In this document: positions 51,984 to 59,196 of the stretch, piece by piece
How the letters are laid out: each line of letters opens with the position of its first letter
How positions within the stretch are numbered: position 1 is the stretch's first letter
Notes under the pieces: generated by a model
Seen by the model: the letters and a program-made list of their open reading frames with translations, nothing else
What the model was told of the DNA's origin: nothing
The model's database searches: none
Position numbers and translations under genes: made by a program
Assembly (NCBI RefSeq): GCF_963667685.1
Contig: NZ_OY763930.1
Span: forward strand, 1,222,501 to 1,286,500
Source of the DNA: Maridesulfovibrio sp.
GTDB taxonomy: Bacteria > Desulfobacterota > Desulfovibrionia > Desulfovibrionales > Desulfovibrionaceae
DNA length: 64,000 nucleotides
Direction of reading: 5' to 3'

Positions 51984-54176
51984 ATGACCGAACAGAATAT
52001 CAAAATAAGTGTTCCGGACACCAAGGAACGCAAGCGCAGGCAGCGCGAATATTACATCGCTTTTTCCTGCCTGCTGGTATTTGTCGGTTTAAGTTTTGTC
52101 CAGTTGAAATACATCGGGGTCAATTCCTATCTTTTTGTGGGACTGTTCAACCTGAATTTCATCCTGCTGCTGATTGTCCTTTTTATAGTAGTTCGCAACG
52201 GAGTAAAGCTGCTTCTGGAACGCCGGCGCAGGGTTCTTGGTTCCAAACTGCGAACGCGCATGGTCCTATCATTCATGTCCCTGTCCCTGATACCGACCCT
52301 GCTCATGTTTTTCATGGCTATGCAGTTCGTGCAGATTTCTGTGGATTACTGGTTTAAAAATCAGGTTGAAGAATCCATGGTCCAATCCCTTGAACTGGGA
52401 AGGGCTTTTTACGCCTCGGCTCAGGAAGGACTGGAACGCCGAGGTATAAACATACTTCAGACCATCAAGGAGAGCCGTTACGCATGGGGCGGAAAATCCA
52501 TGCATAAATTTCTCGGCAAAAAACTTGGTGAATATGACCTTGGTCTACTTGGTGTAGTCCGCCCGGACCGCACAAAAATAAACTGGTATTCCCAGGGTTC
52601 ATGGGACAAGGCATGGTCTGAAATCAATGCCAAAGTCGATTGGGATGACATGCAGAAAAATCCCCGCTTCTGGTCCACCATCCATCCAATGCCCGGTAAT
52701 GACATGGTCATAGGCATCCTCCCGGTTGATGAAGGTAAAACCGGTTTTCTGATCATCGGGGAAAACATAGGACAGGGACTGCTTTATAAACTGGACCGGG
52801 TTGTTCGCGGGCTTGATGAATACAAGCAGCTTAAAACCTTGAAATATCCTCTCAAAATGAGCCTATATCTTACTTTGGGAGTAACAACACTATTAATCAT
52901 TCTGGGCTCCATATGGTTCGGATTCCGGCTTTCAAAAGAACTTTCAGCTCCTATTCAGGCCTTGGCAGCAGGTTCGCAGCGCATTGCCCGCGGTGATCTT
53001 TCAGTGCGCCTTGAAGACCGTTCCGACGATGAACTGGGGTTCATGGTCCAGTCCTTCAACCGCATGGCCGAAGACCTTGAAGACAGCCAGAAAAGCCTGA
53101 AGACAGCCAACGAAAGGCTGGCCCAGCAGAACCAGGAGCTGGAACGCAGGGGCCGCTATATGGAAGCGGTACTCAACAACATCACCGCCGGGGTCATCTC
53201 GCTGAATGAAGAGGGCAAAATAAGCACCGTAAACTCAGCCATTGAAGAGATGCTTGGCATTGAAGCCCGTTTTGTGCACGGCAAAGATCCACTGGCACTC
53301 CTCCCGGAAGGTGATCTGGCCTCACTCATTTCCGAAGCACGCTCCCATATGGCCACCAGTCCTTTTTCCCAATGGCAGCGGCAGCTTTCACTGACCGTGG
53401 AAGGCAGGCACAGAAAATTTCTGGTTAACGTCGTTGCCCTTAAATCCGGGGAATCAAGTGCCGGTATCGTAGCTGTCTTCGAAGACATTACCGAACTGGA
53501 GAAAATGCAGCGCATTGCCGCATGGCGCGAGGTGGCAAGGCGCATCGCCCATGAGATAAAAAACCCGCTGACCCCGATCAAGCTTTCCGCGCAACGGTTG
53601 CAGCGTAAGTTCGGACCGGAAATCGAAGATAGCGTCTTTCGTGAGTCAACCGAACTGATCACCTCACAGGTTGAGCACCTGCAGCAGATGGTTCAGGAAT
53701 TTTCGGCATATGCAAAACTTCCTGAAGTTCGACTCGTACCGGACAATATCACCCCACTGCTGGAAGAAGTGGTCAAACTATACCGCAACAGCCACAGCAA
53801 CATTGAATGGACTCTCAAATTTGATAGCGAACTCCCTCAGCATGAAATGGACCGGGAAGCCATGCGCCGGACCCTGATCAACCTGCTGACCAACGCAGCC
53901 GAAGCTCTGGATGGGTGTGAAAACCCGACAGTAGCGATTACCGTCATGCATGATGCCACACTGGGCTGGCTGCGCATTGAAGTGCAGGATAATGGTCCCG
54001 GACTTTCCGCCGGCGAGCGTTCCCGCATGTTTGAACCTTACTTTTCCAGCAAAAAAAGTGGAACCGGGCTTGGGTTGACCATCGTCAAGTCAATTGTCAG
54101 TGATCACCGAGGCTTCATCAGGGTTAAGCCCGCAGAACCGCATGGAACTATATTCGTACTGGAATTGCCGACCTAA
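51984..54176 (+). CDS. NtrY-like membrane sensor histidine kinase
   Basis: This kinase of about 730 residues has two N-terminal transmembrane helices plus a third at about 100–120, then an extracytoplasmic region. A transmembrane helix at about 295–315 leads into a HAMP domain (RIARGDLSVRLEDRSDDELGF cut: DLSVRLEDRSDDELG). A PAS domain follows (YMEAVLNNITAGVISLNEEG), then HisKA with phospho-acceptor H523 in RRIAHEIKNPLTPIKLSAQR and HATPase_c (DNGPGLSAGE, GTGLGLTIVKSI). This is the NtrY plan, and the NtrX-like activator lies two genes downstream. The ATG at 51984 is preferred over the TTG at 51954, which lies within the DUF4390 gene. Confidence 0.92.
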   Translation: MTEQNIKISVPDTKERKRRQREYYIAFSCLLVFVGLSFVQLKYIGVNSYLFVGLFNLNFILLLIVLFIVVRNGVKLLLERRRRVLGSKLRTRMVLSFMSLSLIPTLLMFFMAMQFVQISVDYWFKNQVEESMVQSLELGRAFYASAQEGLERRGINILQTIKESRYAWGGKSMHKFLGKKLGEYDLGLLGVVRPDRTKINWYSQGSWDKAWSEINAKVDWDDMQKNPRFWSTIHPMPGNDMVIGILPVDEGKTGFLIIGENIGQGLLYKLDRVVRGLDEYKQLKTLKYPLKMSLYLTLGVTTLLIILGSIWFGFRLSKELSAPIQALAAGSQRIARGDLSVRLEDRSDDELGFMVQSFNRMAEDLEDSQKSLKTANERLAQQNQELERRGRYMEAVLNNITAGVISLNEEGKISTVNSAIEEMLGIEARFVHGKDPLALLPEGDLASLISEARSHMATSPFSQWQRQLSLTVEGRHRKFLVNVVALKSGESSAGIVAVFEDITELEKMQRIAAWREVARRIAHEIKNPLTPIKLSAQRLQRKFGPEIEDSVFRESTELITSQVEHLQQMVQEFSAYAKLPEVRLVPDNITPLLEEVVKLYRNSHSNIEWTLKFDSELPQHEMDREAMRRTLINLLTNAAEALDGCENPTVAITVMHDATLGWLRIEVQDNGPGLSAGERSRMFEPYFSSKKSGTGLGLTIVKSIVSDHRGFIRVKPAEPHGTIFVLELPT

Positions 54177-54181
54177 TATAT

Positions 54182-54211
54182 TTGCCGTTCTGCTTGCGCG
54201 ACACTTATAAT
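54182..54211 (+). promoter_or_regulatory. Candidate sigma-70-type promoter
   Basis: TTGCCG at 54182–54187 and a perfect TATAAT at 54206–54211 are 18 bases apart, directly after the kinase stop and 60 bases before the HD-GYP gene. A small palindrome ATTGT-TT-ACAAT follows. The promoter is predicted from sequence alone. Confidence 0.45.
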
Positions 54212-54271
54212 ATTGTTTACAATAATAGTGTATAACCAAAGCAGCAATCTTCACTTTTTACCGACCAGTAA

Positions 54272-55678
54272 ATGAACGGATTACAAATGATCTCCTACGC
54301 AGAAAATAACAAAGAGAACAAACGCCCTGCACGCATCATGGTTGTGGAAGACGAGGCTATCGTTTCTCTGGATATACAAGGACGCCTAAAAGCCCTGGGT
54401 TACGATATCGCAGGAACAGCCTCATCCGGCGAACAAGCTGTGCTTGCTACCATGGAAATGAGACCAGACCTGATCCTGATGGACATCATGCTGGAAGGGG
54501 AAATGGATGGGATAGACACTGCATCCGTGATCAATAAAACGCAGGATATTCCGATAATCTACCTGACAGCTTATGCCGATAACGATACCTTAAGCCGGGC
54601 CAAAATAACTGAACCCTTCGGCTATATTATAAAACCTTTTGAAGACCGGGAACTCAACCTGACCATTGAAATGGCCCTTTATAAACACCGGGCTGAAAGC
54701 ACCCTGAATGAGAACCGCCGCTGGCTGAAGACAACTTTCGACAGTATTGATGATGCTGTTATAACAACAGACAGCCATGGCCGGATTAAATCCATGAACA
54801 GGTCCGCATGCTCACTAATGGGTAACGATCTGAATTGTTTCTCCGGACATGAATTTCAGGAAACCGTAAATATTATAAACTCTGAAACAGATGAATCCAT
54901 AAATCTCTTTTCGGAAACAATGGAAGAACCATGTGTCGGCGATGCTTTTCTCTCCGGCCCTCAAGATGCTATCCCTGTTTCAGTAAATATTTCCTCCATT
55001 GAAGAGAAAGGCCATGTCATCGGCAAGGTAGTTGTGCTGCGGGATATCTCCGAACTGAAAAAGAGTGAGGCTGCACTTAAAGAAAGTCTCAAACAGATGA
55101 ACCGCATCTTCGATGAAACTGTTGTCTCACTGACAGCTATGTCTGAAAAACGTGATCCCTACACTTCTGGACATCAGCAGCGAGTTGCTGAATTAGCCTG
55201 CCAAATAGCCTGGAAAATGGGACTTTCTGGAGAAGCAATTCACAGCATCAGGATTGCCGGAATCCTACACGATGTCGGCAAAATTTCCATTCCGGCGGAA
55301 ATACTTTCCAAGCCGACCCGACTGACCGACCTTGAAATGAACCTGATGAAAACCCATTCCGAAGCCGGATATGAAATCCTTAAAGGAATTTCATTTCCTT
55401 GGCCCGTGGCCAAGATCGTTCTGCAGCATCATGAACGGTTGGATGGGACCGGATACCCCAACGGGCTCAGCGGCAGAGAGATTCTGAAAGAAGCACGGAT
55501 TATTGCTGTAGCCGATGTTGTGGAGGCAATGAGCTCACACCGTCCCTACCGCGCAGCGCTGGGATTACCCAAAGCCATGGCTGAAATTGCGCGTGGCCGG
55601 GGAATTTCATATGATCCAAAGGTTGTCGACGCCTGCACAGAACTGATTGAAGAAAATAATTTTTCTTTTGAAAAATAA
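54272..55678 (+). CDS. Response regulator with PAS and HD-GYP domains
   Basis: This 468-residue protein has a receiver domain (about residues 20–135; MVVEDEAIVSLDIQGRL, phospho-acceptor in LILMDIMLEGEMDG, IIKPF). A PAS domain spans about 150–265 and an HD-GYP domain about 290–460. The HD dyad is H333–D334 in GILHDVGKISIPAE, and the HHERLDGTGYPNG and RIIAVADVVEAMSSHRPYR boxes are complete. HD-GYP proteins hydrolyse cyclic di-GMP, so the NtrY-type circuit may control second-messenger levels. It lies between the NtrY-like and NtrX-like genes, 12 bases before the latter. Starts at 54272 and 54287 are both possible. Confidence 0.92.
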   Translation: MNGLQMISYAENNKENKRPARIMVVEDEAIVSLDIQGRLKALGYDIAGTASSGEQAVLATMEMRPDLILMDIMLEGEMDGIDTASVINKTQDIPIIYLTAYADNDTLSRAKITEPFGYIIKPFEDRELNLTIEMALYKHRAESTLNENRRWLKTTFDSIDDAVITTDSHGRIKSMNRSACSLMGNDLNCFSGHEFQETVNIINSETDESINLFSETMEEPCVGDAFLSGPQDAIPVSVNISSIEEKGHVIGKVVVLRDISELKKSEAALKESLKQMNRIFDETVVSLTAMSEKRDPYTSGHQQRVAELACQIAWKMGLSGEAIHSIRIAGILHDVGKISIPAEILSKPTRLTDLEMNLMKTHSEAGYEILKGISFPWPVAKIVLQHHERLDGTGYPNGLSGREILKEARIIAVADVVEAMSSHRPYRAALGLPKAMAEIARGRGISYDPKVVDACTELIEENNFSFEK

Positions 55679-55690
55679 ACGGGCCACTAA

Positions 55691-57076
55691 ATGAGCAAAA
55701 ATATTTTAATTGTGGATGACGAGAACGGCATCAGGTATTCCCTGCGCGGAATTCTGGAAGATGAAGGTTTTGATGTAAGCGAGGCCGAAAGCGGTGAGCA
55801 GGCTCTTGTCTACCTTGCCGACGAACGGCCTGACCTTGTCTTTCTGGACATCTGGCTTCCCGGTATGGATGGTCTTGAGGTTCTGGAACGCATAAAAAAA
55901 GACTGGGACTGGCTCCCGGTGGTCATGATTTCCGGCCACGGAAATATAGAAACGGCAGTATCAGCCATCAAAAAGGGCGCTTTCGACTTCATTGAGAAGC
56001 CTCTCTCCCTTGAAAAGGTTGTTATCACTGCTGAAAAAGCCGTTGAATTCTCAAGGCTGCAATCCGAAAACAAGGCTCTACGGACACGCATCGCTACCGA
56101 GCAGCCCGCCAAACTTACCGGTGAATCCGAATCCATTAAATCCATGCGCGAAGTGATCGGACAGGTTGCCCCTACGGATGCATGGGTACTCATTACCGGT
56201 GAGAATGGGACAGGTAAGGAAATTGTGGCCCGCTCTATCCATTCCCGCAGCCAGCGTGCCGAAAATCCACTTGTGGCGGTCAACTGCGCGGCAATCCCGG
56301 AAGAATTAATTGAATCCGAACTCTTCGGGCACGAAAAAGGCGCCTTCACCGGAGCTGAAAAAGCTCAGGAAGGTAAATTTGAACTGGCCGACAACGGCAC
56401 TCTCTTTCTTGATGAAATAGGTGATATGAGTCTGAAAACACAGGCTAAAATTTTACGAATCCTTCAAGAACAGCGTTTTGAAAGAGTCGGCGGAAGGAAA
56501 ACAATTAATGTAGACGTACGGGTAATCGCCGCCACGAACAAAGATCTCTTTCAAGAAATCAAAAACGGAAATTTCCGGGAAGATCTCTATTACAGGCTAA
56601 AGGTCTTCCCGCTGGAAGTCCCGCCGCTGCGGGAACGGGCAGAAGATATACCGATGCTCATCAACGAATTTATCACCAGACTTACCCGGCAGCACGGTTT
56701 CAAACCCCTTAACTTTACGGATCAGGCTTTTAATGTACTGACCCGGTACTCTTGGCCCGGGAATGTCCGGGAGCTGAAAAATTTTGTGGAAAGAATGTTG
56801 ATCATGTTCGGCGGCAAAGAAGTCGGACCGGATAAGCTGCCGCCGGAAATTGTTAATGGACCGTGCAACGATGATGAAGACCAGAAACAGCTGCCTTTGG
56901 ACCTTCCCGACGGTGAAGTTAATTTCAAAAAAGCGCGTGCGGATTTTGAAGCTCAGTTTCTAGAAGCCAAGCTCCGGGAATACAAAGGAAATGTCTCTAA
57001 ACTTGCCGAAGCGGTAGGGCTGGAAAGAAGCTCCCTTTACAGGAAACTCAAAGCATACGAAATTCAGGTGGATTAA
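55691..57076 (+). CDS. NtrX-like sigma-54-dependent response regulator
   Basis: This 461-residue enhancer-binding protein has a receiver domain with D53 in VFLDIWLPGMDG and the K of IEKPL. Next comes an AAA+ sigma-54 activation domain: Walker A GENGTGKEI, GAFTGA loop (in HEKGAFTGAEKAQEGKFE), Walker B GTLFLDEIGD and ERVGG. A Fis-type helix-turn-helix lies at the end (LAEAVGLERSSLYRKL). It activates sigma-54 promoters when phosphorylated, presumably by the NtrY-like kinase upstream. The receiver plus NtrC-like arrangement and the context give the NtrX label. Confidence 0.93.
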   Translation: MSKNILIVDDENGIRYSLRGILEDEGFDVSEAESGEQALVYLADERPDLVFLDIWLPGMDGLEVLERIKKDWDWLPVVMISGHGNIETAVSAIKKGAFDFIEKPLSLEKVVITAEKAVEFSRLQSENKALRTRIATEQPAKLTGESESIKSMREVIGQVAPTDAWVLITGENGTGKEIVARSIHSRSQRAENPLVAVNCAAIPEELIESELFGHEKGAFTGAEKAQEGKFELADNGTLFLDEIGDMSLKTQAKILRILQEQRFERVGGRKTINVDVRVIAATNKDLFQEIKNGNFREDLYYRLKVFPLEVPPLRERAEDIPMLINEFITRLTRQHGFKPLNFTDQAFNVLTRYSWPGNVRELKNFVERMLIMFGGKEVGPDKLPPEIVNGPCNDDEDQKQLPLDLPDGEVNFKKARADFEAQFLEAKLREYKGNVSKLAEAVGLERSSLYRKLKAYEIQVD

Positions 57077-57108
57077 TACCGCATATTTAAGCAGGCCTTC
57101 TCATTACT

Positions 57109-57810
57109 TTAGGGGCCGAGCCAGTGCACTGCTCCGGAATCGGTATCATAAATTGCACCCATTATCCTGGCTTTGCCGGAACGAACTTTCTCCAGAACAG
57201 CAGGGCATTGGCTCAATATATCGCGCATAACCTGCCGCACATTGGTTTCAGCCACTTTGTCCACTAACTGCCGGCCCTTAAGAGAGGGATAAAGCACACG
57301 GGTCATCTTGATGGCAGGCTCAAGCTTGCCCAGTAGCTGGACCAGATGTCCTTTCAACTCTACTTTATCAATGGCAGCATGAATCAGTGTTGATCTGGTA
57401 TGCCCCATTACCACCAGAAGCGGAGTCTCAAGCGCGAGCATGGAATACTCAACCGAAGCCAGAGTGTCTGACCCGGCAACATTCCCGGCCATCCTGACAG
57501 TGAAAAGATCGCCAAGTCCGCGATCAAATATCAAAACCGGATCAACCCGTGAATCCGAAGCTGTGATCACAGTGGCAAAAGGATTCTGACCCTGCAGGGC
57601 AAGCACCTTACGCTGGTGGGAGGTTTGATTCGGATAGACACTGCTGCCTTTAACAAACCGCAAGTTACCTTCCATAAGCAGCACCAGTGAATTGTCTGCT
57701 CCCTTCTCTGCCGGGTCAGGGGATGTAGAAGTGCCGTTAAAAGCGGCACATGGCAAGGCCGCCATAGTAAGCAGAAATGCGATAGAGAGGGAGATTGTCA
57801 GATTCTTCAA
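57109..57810 (-). CDS. Periplasmic beta-carbonic-anhydrase-like protein lacking both zinc cysteines
   Basis: This 233-residue protein has a Sec signal peptide (ISLSIAFLLTMAALPCAA) and a beta-carbonic-anhydrase domain: FATVITASDSRVDP, LFTVRMAGNVAG and LLVVMGHTRSTLIHAA. In active enzymes the zinc is held by Cys-His-Cys in CSDSR and GHT.CG. Here Ala84 replaces the first cysteine and Ser140 the second, while D86, R88 and H137 remain. Both changes are clear in the DNA. The protein therefore probably cannot bind zinc in the normal way and may be a pseudoenzyme or have another role. It faces the ntrX-like gene convergently. The family is clear from motifs; the function is unknown. Confidence 0.85.
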   Translation of the reverse strand: MKNLTISLSIAFLLTMAALPCAAFNGTSTSPDPAEKGADNSLVLLMEGNLRFVKGSSVYPNQTSHQRKVLALQGQNPFATVITASDSRVDPVLIFDRGLGDLFTVRMAGNVAGSDTLASVEYSMLALETPLLVVMGHTRSTLIHAAIDKVELKGHLVQLLGKLEPAIKMTRVLYPSLKGRQLVDKVAETNVRQVMRDILSQCPAVLEKVRSGKARIMGAIYDTDSGAVHWLGP

Positions 57811-58048
57811 TGGATGCTCCGCCGTTTACAAATGGTTGAACTTAATGAGCTGACCATACATAGCGCACCCATGTTTACGCAAGTGGGACGGAAAAATACT
57901 TCAACAGGACAGGTAAAGTTTTTAACCTCTGGGCCGATCAGACAGGCAAGACATCAATCGGGAGGGTGTCAGGAACAGGGCGAAAGCCACATGTTCCATA
58001 AAACCATGTCCGGCCATCATCACCACACACAACGGCCCGGCATGGTTT

Positions 58049-59194
58049 TTATTTTTTTGCGCGCACAATAAAAAACAAACCGCTGAAGCTGAACAAAGTG
58101 TTCCAGATTCTATACATCAGGAAGATAGAGGCCCCGGCAGAAACCGATCCGCCGGAACCAAGAAAAAGAAGGGATTCAAAAGCGGCCTCATTGACACCCA
58201 ACCCGGCAGCCGGAGCTGGAATTACTCCAGCCAGAAAAGAAAGCGGTGCCGCGAAAAAGACCTCATTAAAAACGGGCTGGACCGGAAGATTCTGAATCTG
58301 GGAAAACAGGTAAATGGAGTAGATCAGAGTGAGATGCTGTAACATTGTCATCCCGACTATTTTCAACACGGCAGGAACAGAGCTGCGGTAAATCAATATG
58401 GCGGAGAGGACCTCTCCAATCTTTTCTCCAATTTTGGAACCGGCAAAAAACTTCCGATAAATAAACCCGTTCTCAAGCAGTTCAGGAGCAAGAAGTGGGG
58501 CAACAAGGGAGACAAGAGCTGCGCCTAAAAGAATAGGCCCCACCTCCCGAGCAAAAAAACCATCCCCGTAGGCACTAAAAAAAGCGGCGAGAACCGGAAA
58601 AACAAGTCCTACCGCAAATCCGGCCATACGCCCGCGCGCAAGAGCGACAAATCCAAGCAACGCACTGAGCCAGAGCAGACAAAGTATACCCAATGCCGGG
58701 ACCGCAATCAATCGCAGGTCTCCTGAATGCTCCACCAACGTCCAATTAAATGCCAAGCCCAGACCGCCAAACAGAAACAGGCCCATAATACCGACAAGGC
58801 GGTCAACAATAATTGCCGCCCCGACCTTGGCGCCATGCCCGGTAACACGGGTCGTATAAAAATATCGGCCCACATCGCCACTTGCCGCTCCCAAAACACA
58901 TTGGGTAAAAAAATACATGATCGCTGAAATTCTTAAACTGTCTTTCAACGAAAGATCAATTCCGGCACCTTTAAGCAGTACGACGTACCGCGGTGCGGCC
59001 AGAGCCATACCAACGGCAACCACCATGCAGGCCGCTAGAAGAACCGGAATCTTCGCAGCCGGAACAATCAGATATTCAAAACGGATTCCACCAGACTGGG
59101 CCAGCCAGAAAAGAAGTCCTCCGGCAAGGAAGACTTTCAGTACATTTGAAACAAGCGCCTGACGGCGGTCTGTCACAGGATCGGGATAATTCAA
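58049..59194 (-). CDS. UPF0104 / lysylphosphatidylglycerol-synthase-like integral membrane protein
   Basis: This 381-residue protein has about eight transmembrane helices (for example GLLFWLAQSGGIRFEYLIV and GILCLLWLSALLGFVALA). It carries typical LPG_synthase_TM/UPF0104 features: FFTQCVLGAASGDVGRYFYT, the VDRLVGIMGL box and, near the end, PAPAAGLGVNEAAFESLLF. Proteins of this family include flippase domains of MprF and unattached forms in glycan or lipid pathways. It is three bases from the Pat-like gene upstream on the same strand, so the pair is probably co-transcribed. The substrate is unknown. Confidence 0.82.
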   Translation of the reverse strand: MNYPDPVTDRRQALVSNVLKVFLAGGLLFWLAQSGGIRFEYLIVPAAKIPVLLAACMVVAVGMALAAPRYVVLLKGAGIDLSLKDSLRISAIMYFFTQCVLGAASGDVGRYFYTTRVTGHGAKVGAAIIVDRLVGIMGLFLFGGLGLAFNWTLVEHSGDLRLIAVPALGILCLLWLSALLGFVALARGRMAGFAVGLVFPVLAAFFSAYGDGFFAREVGPILLGAALVSLVAPLLAPELLENGFIYRKFFAGSKIGEKIGEVLSAILIYRSSVPAVLKIVGMTMLQHLTLIYSIYLFSQIQNLPVQPVFNEVFFAAPLSFLAGVIPAPAAGLGVNEAAFESLLFLGSGGSVSAGASIFLMYRIWNTLFSFSGLFFIVRAKK

Positions 59195-59196
59195 TT

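Noticed and set aside
57814-58071. 85-codon plus-strand frame between the carbonic-anhydrase-like and UPF0104 genes
   Set aside because: Low-complexity His-rich tail, no family match, and it overlaps the end of a real gene. The 238-base gap appears non-coding.
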